From Prorocentrum cordatum (lineage: Eukaryota; Sar; Dinophyceae; Prorocentrales; Prorocentraceae): a stretch of 64,000 nucleotides of DNA. This document shows positions 18,384 through 28,737 of the stretch, piece after piece. The notes beneath the pieces are model-generated. The model had not been told where the DNA came from. It worked only from the letters and a program-made list of their open reading frames with translations, and made no database searches. The DNA lies in assembly GCA_963575745.1 (NCBI GenBank), contig CAUYUJ010004014.1, forward strand, positions 242,612 through 306,611. The letters are read 5' to 3'. The translations under genes were made by a program, and so were the position numbers. Position 1 is the stretch's first letter. Every line of letters begins with the position of its first letter.

Positions 18384-18554
18384 TCGGAGGTGGATAGACC
18401 TCCTACCCGGACACGTCGATTACGGAATTGGCCGCTTTCGATTCGCGAGAGGGCGTCGCGGCCGTCATTTTTGCGTGTCTAGGTCCGTCGGTTTCGGTCC
18501 CAGGCCGTTTTCATTACAGGGAGGTTTACTAAACGGAGGTTTGTCCACCGCCGG
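18384..18554. mobile_element. Family F element, copy 2
   Basis: Ends TCGGAGGTGGATAGACCTCC and the complement of CCGGCGGTGGACAAACCTCC (16 of 20 matching). The 12-bp GTATTGGTATTC lies on both sides (18372-18383, 18555-18566). Confidence 0.85.
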
Positions 18555-18559
18555 GTATT

Positions 18560-18790
18560 GGTATTCCTTGACGACCCATCGGAATCCCCAGCGTATGCAT
18601 ATCACGCATCGTATAATAACGATGATTCGGACATGCCCTTTGTGGCTCGTTCCATGTATGGTGCCATTTGTTCTGTGCAGTTCGCGTCCAGTCTTCATAC
18701 CCGTTTCTTGCATTGACGGGCGGAGCTGTCCCCAACATGCCGAACCACGCCAAGTGCATCTCGCGCGGCGTTGGCTCGAGTAGTTCGCTT
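18560..18790. other. Unassigned DNA
   Basis: Lower-GC sequence following F copy 2; no convincing ORF. Confidence 0.3.
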
Positions 18791-18795
18791 GCTGA

Positions 18796-19372
18796 TTGGG
18801 CAACGAAGTCAAGTCAGGCAGAGCGTTGGTTTTGTCGGCGCAGGGGGGCCGAAGCCAAGGGATGGACAGAACGCGGAGGCGATGGAGAATGCGTTGCAGC
18901 AGGGCCACTGAGGAGGAGGAGGGGGAGGAGGAGGAGGAGGAGGAGGAGGAGGAGGAGGAGATGGAGGCGGCGCGCGCGCCCTTTTTCGCCGTATGCTCGC
19001 CCCCCGGCGCCGCGATGCGCGCTTCGCGCAAGCGCGCCGCGGGGGCCCCGCCCGCGCGGGTCGCGGCGCGCCTCGTGGTCGGGCGCGTTGCGGGCGTTGG
19101 GGCTTGCGCCCTGCCTGCGGGGACGGCGCGCGCGCACGTTTTCGCCCCGCCCGCCCGCTCCCGGGGCAATGGCGCGCCTGGCGCCCCGCGCGCTGGCTCA
19201 GTCCAGCGCCGCCGGGCACGGCGGCGCGGGGGGGGCCGCGCCACGAGTCGAAGGGCGGAGGTCGCAGCCGCAGCTGGCACCGGTGTCAGGGATCCGCGGA
19301 GATTTCTCGGGTCGGCGGTGGATCCCCCGACGGTCTCCGCCCTCCCGCCCCCGGCGCGTTCCACGTCGTCAG
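18796..19372 (+). CDS. Putative exon with Glu run and GT donor
   Basis: An ORF with a start at 18796 runs through a GGA/GAG tract (poly-Glu, 18909-18963) into MEAARAPFFAVCSPPGAAMR and ASRKRAAGAPPARVAARLVV, an Ala/Arg-rich low-complexity stretch with high GC3. CGTCAGGTGAGCG at 19366-19378 is a good GT-type 5' splice site. The ORF itself continues to 19866 without it. Another frame (MARLAPRALAQSSAAGHGGA, from 19169) is also open. No domain recognised. Confidence 0.25.
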
Positions 19373-19374
19373 GT

Positions 19375-20150
19375 GAGCGGGGGAGTCCTGCGCCGACGCC
19401 AGCAATCCGCCCCAGACCTCCTGCCGCTCCGGCGCCCCCCCCCTCTAGCGGGGGGGGAACAAACAGGATCGATGGCGCGTCCCCGTTGAGAGTCCGTCAA
19501 GGCCCCTTCCTCCGCCTGTCCGGGCGCCTCCTGTTCGTCGTCGTCGCCGTCGAGGCCGCCGTGCCGCATCCATCGACCCAGGCGAGAAACAGCTATTTGG
19601 GAGTCGCCCCTGCCGAAATTGTTGTTCGATCGTTTTGTCAGAGTGCCCGCCGTTGCTTCGATCGGAAAATCTCCGGATCCAGATCATGGCGCTTACTCGC
19701 CGGCCGTGGGCGCGTGCGAACAGCCCAACCTTGCTCGATTATGGGTTCGGGTGCGTTTACTAACGGATGTGGTTGTCGGGGCGCACATTCCCGGATCGCG
19801 TTTTGTGAGAGGGCTGTGAACTCCCCAAGCCCCAAGCCGCGTGTGCATTCAGGGGGATTGCTCTGAGGAATTGGCCTGCGCGTCGGTCTGGCAGCTGCGT
19901 TGTCGCCGTCGCCGCCTCGGCGCCGCCCATCGCCAGGGCCCGCGCGTCGGTCTTGCGCCTGTGATCTCGCAGTTGTCGCCATCGCCGCCTCGTCGCCGCC
20001 CATCGCCCATCGCGTGAGCCTGCGCGCCGGTCTGGCGGCTTCGTTGTCGCCGTCACCGCCGCCGCCGTATGTCGCCGCCGCTTGATTCCCCCATCTGAAA
20101 ACAAAATAGATGTTACCCCCTCCCCCCCCCCGCCACACCCCACCCCGCAA
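19375..20150. other. Unassigned DNA with (CGCCGT)n patches
   Basis: Around 19895-20085 a loose repeat of GTCTGGCGGCT.CGTTGTCGCC occurs three or four times. The rest is unassigned. Confidence 0.35.
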
Positions 20151-21470
20151 TGATTGTCACTGTTTTTTTTTTTCGCGCTGCAATTTGCATGCGAGTTTGC
20201 CTCATATTCCGTCCCAGATATGAACTCGCACCATCTCGGGAGGGCGCGCACCCACGCCCCCCCCCCCCCCCCCCCCAGCCATCTTCAGCGCATAGACTGC
20301 TACGCGCGCGCGTTCGTTTCGCCAAAGATGCGATGAATTGCGCACGCGCGCGCCGTCGCGCGCGCGTGCCGAAGTCCTTCAATTGCCTCGGGCTTCGCAC
20401 GGATATCAATATCGAGTGCCAAAATATTGTTAAAAGGCCAAAAAGTTTCGCAACGCGGGGTTTTAAATATAGATATAGGCAAAAAACACTTGCGCGCGCG
20501 TTTTCGGGGGTTCTTGGAGAACCTCTTGGTTTTCATAGTTTGCAGAGAATGCTACCAAACCCTTGCGCGCGCACGCCCAAATCGTTCGAACACCCTTGCG
20601 CGTGCTGTCGCGCGGTCGCGCGCGCATGCCGGAACCCGCTTCGCAAATTGTTTTGCGCGGCGATTTCACAACCGAGCGTCAGAACACGTCGCAACTGGTT
20701 TCGCGGCATGCGCTCGCGCTCTTGCGATATTGAAAACCATCGGTTCTCCACATGTTCATTTAATGCTGCCCATCGGACCTCTGGCGCCGCGCGCCGCCAT
20801 CGCTCGCGCGCCCTTGCGCGCGTGCTGGAGGGGGCGCGATCCGCGTCGAATGATGCCATGCGGGCCGCGCTCGCGCATCGGCCGCACGCGCGTGTCGAAC
20901 CCTTTTTCCAATGTCTCCCTCATCGACGCGAGGACGCCGTCACCGTCGCGGGCGCGATCCGCATCGGCGCCCAAACTGGCCGCGTCGTCGTCGCCGGCGT
21001 GATCAACATGGCTTGCAACAGCAGGTTTCACAAAAGACGTGGTTCTTCCAACAGTATTATTGAACGTTGCCGAGCCGCGCCGTCGTCGTTGTCAACGTAG
21101 TCACCAGCATCTCCACTGCCATCATCGCGTCTACTGTTGTCGAGGTTGAGAGGGCACAGCGCCCGCCCACGTCGCCGACTCGCACTGAAGCGCCCGCTGG
21201 GACGCGCCCAGCGGTCAACGCCACCGCGGCCGCGTCGGTCGCGCCAAAGTAGTTGACCGCCGCGCGCGCCTGGGCTGGTTGACACGGCGGACCAGCCCGC
21301 GTCAAGCACTCATCGCAATCGCCACCCCATGGGCTTTGCAATCAAAATTTCGGGTGGGTGGGCGGGGTGATTGCGCGAGCAGCTGACGTGGTCAAGCGCG
21401 GTGCCGGGCAGCCAACTACATTGCATAGGTTCTCCTTCCTGAAAGACAACACGTAGCTCTACCATCCCCC
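20150..21470. repeat. Tandem unit T1 (CG-rich ~1.2 kb repeat)
   Basis: Order of landmarks: a GCGCTGC.AT.TGCATGCGA box, a poly-C run (about 20259-20276), paired GCGCGCGCCGTCGCGCGCGC blocks, GAACACCCTTGCGCG, then GTCAACGTAGTCACCAGCAT and a GTTGACCGCCGCGCGCGCC end. The same order recurs in T2 and T3, so these are diverged tandem copies. Confidence 0.7.
21067..21252 (+). CDS. ORF conserved in unit T1
   Basis: Reads SRAVVVVNVVTSISTAIIAS and ends ATAAASVAPK then stop. T2 (22146-22400) and T3 (23476-23679) keep the frame and the same stop. The minus strand frame (GATDAAAVALTAGR.PAG) is conserved as well. Comparing T1 and T2, changes are split roughly evenly between silent and replacement in either frame, so neither strand is favoured and DNA-level conservation may be enough. 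Hydrophobic N-terminal part; function unknown. Confidence 0.2.
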   Translation: MPSRAVVVVNVVTSISTAIIASTVVEVERAQRPPTSPTRTEAPAGTRPAVNATAAASVAPK

Positions 21471-22605
21471 GAGGGCGGGATTGTCGGCCCCCTTGTTTGC
21501 ATTGCGCTGCGCATGCGATTTTGCCACGCCGTCCGTCCTAACCATAATGTCGAACCGTTCCAGGGGGGCCAGCGCCCGCCCCCTCTCCCCCCGCCATCAT
21601 CGCCAAAAGACTATTACTATGCGCGCGCACTTGCTTATCAGCGTTCATCTGTTTTCAAGAATGCAAAAAGAAATAATAATACTAATAATAATATGTTTTG
21701 TTTATATATATAAACAAAAAAAAGAAGGTAAACAAAAAAAAAAAACGCGCGCGGGTCGTCGCGCGCGCGTCGAAATCTTGGTGGGAACCTATCGCATCCA
21801 GAACGGCTTCAAAATCGAGCGCCCAAGTATAACATTTCAAAGCCAACAAACGCTTCGCGACATTGATTTTCAAACAAGACTTGCGCGCGCGCCCTTGAGA
21901 ATTCTTCAGAAAATCATATGGTTTCTTATCGCTGCCAGAAAATGGTGCCACACGGGCTTCGCGCGCGCACGCCGGCCGGCATCGTTCGAACGCCCTCGCG
22001 CGCGCACGGTCGCGATAATATGTTCCAACAGACGGGGCGGAGCGCACGCGCGCGAGTCGTCGCGCGCGCGCGCCGAAACCCGTCAAACATTTTCGCTCTC
22101 GTAAGGATTTCTAAACCGTCTCCAAACACCATATGAAGAAATGGTTTGGCAACATCAGTTTTTCATATTAAAAATGGAAAACTACGGTTATTCTTCCAAC
22201 AGTTTCATTGGATTTTGTCAAGCCGCGCCGTCGTTGCTGTCTTCATAGCCACCAGCATCGCCACCAGTATCATCGCGTCTAGCGTCGTCGAGGTCGAGAT
22301 GATACAGCGCCCGCCCGCGTCGCCGACTCGCACAGGAGCGCCCGCTGGGGCGCGCCCGGCGGTCAGCGCCACCGCGGCCGCGTCGGTCGCGCCAAAGTAG
22401 TTGACCGACGCGCGCTTGGGCGGGCTGGCACGGCGGACCAGCCCGCGTCGAGCACTCATCGCAATCGCCACAACATGGGCTTTGCAAACAAAGTTCCGGG
22501 TGGGTGGCCGGGATGATTGCGCGAGCATTTGACGTGGTCGAGCGCGGCGCAGGGCAGCCAATTACATTGCATAGGTTCTCCGTTCTGAAAGACAATACGT
22601 GGCTT
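21470..22605. repeat. Tandem unit T2
   Basis: Starts near GGGCGGGATTGTCGGCCCCC. Contains GCGCTGCGCATGCGATTTTG, CGCGCACTTGCTTATCAGCG, GTCGTCGCGCGCGCGTCGAA, ATGGTTTCTTATCGCTGCCA and the conserved ORF region; ends before GAGGGCGGGATTGCCGGCCC. Confidence 0.8.
22146..22400 (+). CDS. ORF conserved in unit T2
   Basis: Counterpart of the T1 ORF with an N-terminal extension: IIASSVVEVEMIQRPPASPT then RTGAPAGARPAVSATAAASV. Same stop codon position. The reverse strand is also open. No known domain. Confidence 0.2.
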   Translation: MATSVFHIKNGKLRLFFQQFHWILSSRAVVAVFIATSIATSIIASSVVEVEMIQRPPASPTRTGAPAGARPAVSATAAASVAPK

Positions 22606-23770
22606 TACCACCCCCCGAGGGCGGGATTGCCGGCCCCCTCGTTTGCTCTGCGCTGTACATGCGATTTTGCCACACCGCCCATCCTAACCAGAATTTCGAA
22701 CCGTTCCAGGGGGCCAGCGCCCGCCCCCTCGCCCCCCGCCATCCTCGTCAAAAAGCTATTACTATGCGCGCGCACTTGCTTATCAGCGTTCATCAGTTAT
22801 CGCCCCATCCCCCGCCTTATCGCCCCATCCCCCGAAGGCGGGATTATCGGCTCCCTTGTTTGCACTGCGCTGCGCATGCGATTTTGCCGCGCCCCCCACC
22901 AACCATAATTTCGGACCATCCCGGGGAGGCCGGCGCCCGCCCCCCCCCCCCCCCCCGCAATCATCGTCAACAAACTATTTCTATGCGCGCGCACTCGCTT
23001 ATCAACGTTCGTCCGTTTTCAAGAAAGCCTTGCACAAACAATAAGAAACAAGAAACGAAGTTCAAACGCGCGCGTCGTCGCGCGCGCATGTCGAAATCCT
23101 TTTGGAAACCCTTCGGTCGTAGAACAGTTTCAAAACCGAGTGCCCAAATAACCTCCAAAAGCCAACGAATTTGTCACGAAAACTTGCGCGTGCGCTCTTG
23201 CGATTTCTTCGGGGAATCGCATGGTTTTCATCGTTACCAGAAAATGGTGCCAAACGGGTTTCGCGCGCGCACACCAGCATCGTTCGAACGCCCTTGTACG
23301 CGCGCAGTCGCGAGAATATTTGGTAACAGACGTGGCGGAGCGCACGCGCGCGAGTCGTCGCGCGCGCATGCCGAAACCCGTCAAACATTTGCGCCCTAGC
23401 AGCGAGTTCTAAACCGAGTATCCAAACACCATATCGAAGCACACATGGTTTGGCAACATCAGTTTCCAAACAGCTGTGTTTATCCTTGGAATTATGCCAA
23501 GCCGCGCCGTCGTCGTTGTCAACATAGTCATCATAATCACTACTACCATCATCGTGTCTATCGTTGTGGAGGTTGAGATGATACAGCGCCCGCCTAAATC
23601 GCCGACTCGCATTGAAGTGCCCGCTGGGATGTGCCCAGCGGACAGCGCCACCGCGGCCGCCTCGATCGCGCCAAACTAGCTGGACGCAGCGCGGGTGCTT
23701 GGGTTATCGCGGCCGCAGATATGCACCAGCCAACGTCATCGCCACCGCATGGGTTGTGCAAACAAAAATT
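22606..23770. repeat. Tandem unit T3, with internal triplication of its first box
   Basis: Same landmarks as T2. The GGCGGGATT..CATGCGATTTTGCC box occurs near 22621 and 22842 with a poly-C run at about 22938-22957, so the start of the unit was itself duplicated. GTCGTCGCGCGCGCATG blocks occur near 23074 and 23354. Confidence 0.75.
23476..23679 (+). CDS. ORF conserved in unit T3
   Basis: Reads MPSRAVVVVNIVIIITTTII and DSATAAASIAPN then stop, the third version of the same ORF. More diverged than T1 against T2; still no frameshift. Confidence 0.2.
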   Translation: MFILGIMPSRAVVVVNIVIIITTTIIVSIVVEVEMIQRPPKSPTRIEVPAGMCPADSATAAASIAPN

Positions 23771-23834
23771 GCGGGTGGGTGGGTGGGAGGTTTGCAAGAG
23801 CATAGAGTGTGTCAACTCGTTGATAAAAATCAAT

Positions 23835-24005
23835 TGCGCCACATAGATCGCCTCACATTCATTGCCCAACACCAATGGCAACACCCAGGGTGCACAATAT
23901 AGACCGAACGATGTAGATTGCGCCACATAGATTGCACCACCTAAATTGCACCGCGTGTATGGCACCACGTAGATTGCACCAAAGCTGCTGTCCCACATAG
24001 ATCGC
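23835..24005. repeat. CCACATAGATTGCA degenerate tandem repeat
   Basis: At least six diverged copies of a ~14-18 bp motif (CCACATAGAT(T/C)GCACC). Confidence 0.65.
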
Positions 24006-24379
24006 ACAACGCGGACTACTGAAAACACGCTTTTGGGGGCCTACGGTACCATTGTGAAAACAAATGACGGACCACAAGAAATCCCACCGTGGGGGACAGG
24101 GAACCAGACGACGTTCGGTCGGGCAGCCGTTCGCCAGAGACGTCCTTGCGATTTTTCGGGGATCGTGCCCCCGCCCCAATGATGGCTACATGTTTGGACT
24201 GGACGACCTCCTGCACTGGACACGACGGCGCACACGGAAGTATTCCCATCCCTGTCCCCCTGGCCGACCTCCTCGCATTCGGGTCGCCTCTTCACCTCTG
24301 CTGCTACTGGGGCGCACCGTTGGGGTAATGAAATCGGGTGGCTTTCTTGTTTGTAATCTTTGCTCCCCCTAAATCCCCC

Positions 24380-24666
<287 letters not shown>

Positions 24667-24858
24667 CCCGCCGTCGTTGCAGCTGGCCGCTGCCGTGACC
24701 GCCGGCCGCCGCCGATGGCTGCCGCCGCGGGCCTCCGCCGCGCGGCCGCCTATGGGGGGCCGGCGCGCGGCGGGCGCGCGTTTCCCCGCCCAGGGTCTGC
24801 AGACGTGGTCCGGCACAAGCCCGCTCCACGAGCACGAGGACCATTCGGCACCACCTCA

Positions 24859-25099
24859 GTGGGCCCTGGAAACGACAGGGCGTTCTTTTACCGGTTCCGT
24901 TTTTGCCGTGTTTTTGCCGGTTCCGACGCCGTTTTTGTACCGGTTCCGTCGCCGTTGTTTTGCCGGTTTTGGCTCCGGCTCCAATCCTGGAGCCGTTTTT
25001 TGCCGTTTCCAGTCGCCGTTTTTTTGCCGTTTCCATTTTCCAGGGACATGTTTTGGAAACGGTGAAAAAACGGCCCTGCCGCTTCCAGGGCCCACAAAG
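24859..25099. mobile_element. Family R inverted-repeat element
   Basis: GTGGGCCCTGGAAACGACAG at the left is complemented by CGGCAGGGCC-type sequence reading TGGGCCCTGGAAGCGGCAGG from the right. The interior repeats CCGTTTTTGCCG and CCGGTTCCG. The 12-bp direct repeat GGCACCACCTCA flanks it exactly (24847-24858, 25100-25111). Confidence 0.85.
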
Positions 25100-25115
25100 G
25101 GCACCACCTCATGGT

Positions 25116-25241
25116 TTGGTGTCGCTCGGACGTATGTTTTTTGCGGCGAGGGCCATCGGCGAGCAGAGTGGACCATCTTCAGAAGAACCCGCGCACAGAA
25201 CCGGCAAATGCACGGAGAATGCACGTCCGAGCGATGGCCAG
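25116..25241 (+). mobile_element. Family A element, copy 6
   Basis: TTGGTGTCGCTCGGACGTAT...ACGTCCGAGCGATGGCCAG, with a diverged interior. It lies 16 bp after family R. Flanking 5-mers (ATGGT / AAGGA) no longer match well. Confidence 0.85.
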
Positions 25242-25324
25242 AAGGAAGCTTCGTATGTCCTCGCCGTTGCCTTCGGCCCAGCCCGCCACCGTGCCTGGGT
25301 TGTCGGCATTGAGCCTGTGGGATG

Positions 25325-25435
25325 TTCGTTGGGATCGCGTGGGAGGCCTCTCGGGGGCCTCTTCGGGGCAGTTTGAGCGCCTCCTTGGGGGCCGTCTTGG
25401 GGCCTCTTTTGGGCCTCTTGGGGGCACCAGCCCCC
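25325..25435. repeat. GGCCTCTTGGG motif repeat
   Basis: Degenerate reiteration of GGCCTCTTGGGG and GGGGGCC, the same loose motif that fills 31430-32400, 49540-49600 and 62870-62925. Confidence 0.5.
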
Positions 25436-25767
25436 TCCACGAGCTCGAGGACCGTTCGGTACAAATACCGCTACCCCCCCCTTCTCGTCGCCATGGCTTG
25501 ATTCGCCTCGGAGTTTTGGTCAAAAGGTCAAAGGGCCAAAGGGCCAGGAGTGGCGGTATCCGTATCTTGCTGTGCCCCATACAGGGGGCGGGCCTTCTCA
25601 GAAGCCTCGGAAGGCCACCTGCCTTCTGAGAGGCGTTCTGAGCCTTCACACCGGGGGGCTTCTCAGAAGGCAGGAGAGCTTGTCCGAAGCCCCGCCGCTT
25701 TCCGAGAAAGCGAGCCCCATCATTTCCCTCCTCGGCGCGCCGCCGACTGGAGCTGCATCGGCTCCCC

Positions 25768-25820
25768 GTGCCCACCACTCTGGGCGACGGCGACGGCGAC
25801 GACGACGACGACCGCGACGG

Positions 25821-25852
<32 letters not shown>

Positions 25853-25886
25853 GCGATGACGACGACGACGACGACGACATCGACGG

Positions 25887-25918
<32 letters not shown>

Positions 25919-26025
25919 ACCGCGACAACGACGAAGACGGCAACGGCGGCTACGACGGACTGGAGCAGCCCGGCCTCGGCCGCCGCTCTGCGAGGACTCC
26001 TGCGACGCCCTGGAGCTGTGAGCGG
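25768..26025 (+). CDS. Putative Asp-rich exon
   Basis: A (GAC)n-based frame reads DDDDDRDGGDGDGDDDDDGD and then DRDNDEDGNGGYDGLEQPGL. The second part is less repetitive with AAC, GAA and TAC interspersed, so it may be coding. A competing frame ends PPLCEDSCDALEL then stop at 26025. Terminated downstream by family C copy 2. Low certainty. Confidence 0.22.
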
Positions 26026-26124
26026 GCGCGGCCCCCCGTCTGGCGAGGCCAGTCGCTGCTCGGGGCGGGCGGCGGGCAGGGGGGGCAGGCAGTGGGGGCA
26101 GAGGAGGGAAACAGGTGCCCATAC

Positions 26125-26318
26125 TCGGGGGCGGAAAAGAGGGGGGTGATGACTGGGGGGGGGGGATATCATGGCGTGGGCCATGATATTTCCCCAGATC
26201 TCATGGCGCCTCTTCTTAGTTCATTACGTCCCTGGCCCCCCCGCTGGGCCGCGCACATGCCGCCGGTCATGATTTGCACCCCCCCCCTCTTGGACACCCC
26301 CCTCTTGGCCGCTCCCGA
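26125..26318. mobile_element. Family C element, copy 2
   Basis: TCGGGGGCGGAAAAGAGGGG...GGCCGCTCCCGA, 194 bp, full inverted repeats. The 5-bp target duplication CATAC is perfect (26120-26124, 26319-26323). Confidence 0.95.
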
Positions 26319-26560
26319 CATACCGCCACGTAGCTTTCGCCAGTGTCTCCCCTGTTTTGCTGCTTCGTCGGAGGCCCGCGTCGCCACTGCTGGATCCGCC
26401 TCGAAGTCTTGGTCAGAACGCACCCTGGGAGAGGTCCGGGGAGTAGCGGTATCGGCAGTCGTTGGTTTCGCCAGAGGCGCGCGGGTCCTCTCCAGGGAAG
26501 CACGGGGGGGGGTCGGAGTTCGGTTTCCTCTCCGGGGGCCGAGCGGCCGGAGAATTGGTG

Positions 26561-26713
26561 TTAAGTCGGACCTGTCCCCCTACAGGGGGAAATTCAAAAA
26601 TAGTCAAAAATAGTCAACATTTTTTTACTATTGTTCGGCATCTTCGGGGCATTTTTTTAGTAGTTTTCATTTTGCATCCAAAATCTCTTCTGTAGGGGGA
26701 CAGGCCCGACTTA
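26561..26713. mobile_element. Family D element, copy 2
   Basis: TTAAGTCGGACCTGTCCCCC at the left against GGGGGACAGGCCCGACTTAA at the right; AT-rich core with AAAAATAGTCAAAAATAGTC. GAATTGGTG before and AAACTGGTG after agree at 7 of 9. Confidence 0.88.
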
Positions 26714-26740
26714 AAACTGGTGCCCCAGGTTCTCCAGGTC

Positions 26741-26866
26741 GCCCCCAGGGGCGCGAAGCTCATCGCGCTTCGCGCATCGCGGCCTGGGCTGGGGAGGCGC
26801 CCCTCTCCAGGGCGGCGGTGCCAGGGCGCGAGTCGCGGGGCGCGAGGCGCGAAGTCGGGCGGCCCG
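26741..26866. repeat. Family K palindromic repeat, copy 2
   Basis: GGGGCGCGAAGCTCATCGCG and repeated GCGCGAAG/CTTCGCGC motifs, comparable to 3826-3946. Confidence 0.45.
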
Positions 26867-26889
26867 GGTTCCCAGCGCGTCCGAGCGCT

Positions 26890-27480
26890 TCGGCGAGAGG
26901 GCCAGGGGTAGGAGGGTGCGGAGGAGGGGGGAGGGGCCCAGAGGTCCCGTCGTGAAGAAGCCACGGCGGAGGGTGAGTGTGTCTGGCAGTTTTGGGGGGC
27001 CTCTGGGGGCCCCTGCTGGGCCCGACGAGCGTCAGAGACAGGGGTCCAGACGAAGCACATGTCCCCGAGAAGGGGTCCAGACCTGATTGCCGGGGTCCAG
27101 TTTACGTCAAGAGCTCTGGGGAGGGAGGAAGAGAGGGAGTGGTGCAGTGGACAGAGGAGGCAGGAGAAGCGCAGACGGGGAAGAGGAAGCAAGGGGTGAG
27201 GAGTGGAGGAGCAGCAGGGAGGCGGGAGGAGGAGCCACTCGGAGTCGGACCCCCCCCCCTCTCGGAGCGTTGGAGGTCCAGCTTCCCCGCCACGGTCTCC
27301 CAACCCCGGGCGTGATCCCCCGGGGCCCCTCGGGGAGGTCCCGAGGGTCCGAGGGCCGAGGACGGCGGGAGGTCGGCGCGACCCGCTTTTTCTCGCGGGG
27401 CAGGGTGAGGGCCGCTCGGCTCCGAGCCCGATGGTGGAGGCCCGTCGCGGGTCCTCGGTGCGAGCTGAGCTACCGGGGAC
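26890..27480. other. Unassigned G/C-rich DNA
   Basis: Purine-rich tracts (GGGAGG, GGAGGA) without a clear reading frame. Confidence 0.3.
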
Positions 27481-27489
27481 GAGCCTCAT

Positions 27490-27640
27490 TCGCCTCCTCC
27501 TCCTCCTCCTCCTCCCTCCTCCTCCTCCTCCCTGCTCCTTTTCGTCCGTCCTCATCGTCCTCCTCCCATTCCGCCTCCTCCTCCTCCTCCTCCTCCTCCT
27601 CCTCCTCCTCCTCCTCCTCCTCTGGTCGTCGTCGCAGTTT
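27490..27640. repeat. (CTC)n polypyrimidine microsatellite
   Basis: CTC/TCC array, followed by CTTTCCTCCCTCACCCTGCAG, which resembles a 3' splice site. Confidence 0.9.
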
Positions 27641-27670
27641 TTCCTCCTCCTTTCCTCCCTCACCCTGCAG

Positions 27671-27705
27671 GGACACGGTGGACAACTTCGCGAGCCGGCT
27701 GAAAA
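27671..27705 (+). CDS. Putative short exon (DTVDNFASRLK)
   Basis: Right after CCCTGCAG the frame reads GDTVDNFASRL with G or C at almost all third positions, then runs into an A/G run. Too short to identify. Confidence 0.22.
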
Positions 27706-27709
27706 AAGG

Positions 27710-28100
27710 GGGGGGCGATCGACCGGGAGGTCCATCCCACCTGTGTCTTCACTGGTTAAGGTCAAGCGCTAGGCCGAGCGCCGAACGGCCTCGAACTCTT
27801 CAGTGGGAGTCCTTCGGGAGGGCGCCCCACCTCCTGGTCCCGTCGGCAGGGCCTGCGCAGAGACGGCGAGATCGAAGGCCATGAAGGATGGCCGATCATG
27901 AGGATGTGAGTGAGGATGGTTTCAAATGGTCAGAGTGAGGGGGCCGAACGGTCATTTACTGTCCCTGGGTTCGTGGCTGAAGTGGGATTCCGCGATGAGG
28001 ATCATTGTAGTTGTCGTTATCGTTGTTGTTGTTGGTGTTGTTTTTGTTGTTGGTTTGTTGTTGTTTGGTTATTGTTGTTGATTTGTTATTGTTTGGCGTC
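27710..28100. other. Unassigned DNA with (TTG)n patch
   Basis: A loose GTTGTT repeat occupies about 28000-28095. Nothing else supported. Confidence 0.4.
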
Positions 28101-28104
28101 ATCC

Positions 28105-28345
28105 CGCCCGCGACCCCGCCCGCGACACCCGCGACCCACCCCGCGACCCGCCCGCCGCGACCCACCCGCGACCCACCCGCGACCCACCCGCGACCCACCC
28201 CGCGACCCGCCCGCGACCCACCCCGCAACCCACCCGCGACCCACCTGCGACCCACCCGCGACCCGGCCCGCGACCCGCCCGCAATCCACCCGCGACCCAC
28301 CCGCGACCCACCCGCGACCCACCCGCGACCCACCCCGCGACTCAC
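28105..28345. repeat. 11-bp minisatellite (CCCGCGACCCA)
   Basis: About 20 copies of CGCGACCCACC with small variants (CGCGACCCGCC, CAATCCACC). Unit length is not a multiple of three, so Arg/Pro/Thr or Gly/Val ORFs in every frame are meaningless. Confidence 0.92.
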
Positions 28346-28368
28346 CCACATGGTCTTAACGAAGAATC

Positions 28369-28430
28369 GGCGCCTGCGGCGGGCTTGTTTTTTATAATCA
28401 GTAAAAGTTAGGCGCCTGCGGCGGGCTTCT
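28369..28430. repeat. Direct repeat GGCGCCTGCGGCGGGCTT
   Basis: Two copies, at about 28369 and 28412, separated by an AT-rich 25-bp spacer. Confidence 0.7.
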
Positions 28431-28737
28431 TCAGAGCCTTGCAGACTGCAGACGTCCCCGCCGCTCCCTCACTTTTATCCACGACTGCAAGGTGCCGGCT
28501 TGGGACTCTTTGGGACAGTTCTTGGGCCTTTTGTGAGGTCGTTGAGTTTTGTTGGGTAGTCTTTGGACTTTGAGGGTCGCTGCGGAATGGGAGATCGAGT
28601 TTCACAGTTGTCGTGCCACCAGGGGGTCGCCATTAGAAAGCCACCATTTGAAAACTACAGAAGCTCGAAACCCTACGGGACAGCTGACAGGTACTTAGGC
28701 ACGCACCGACGCTCCGAAAGCATGTACATTCGGAGCG

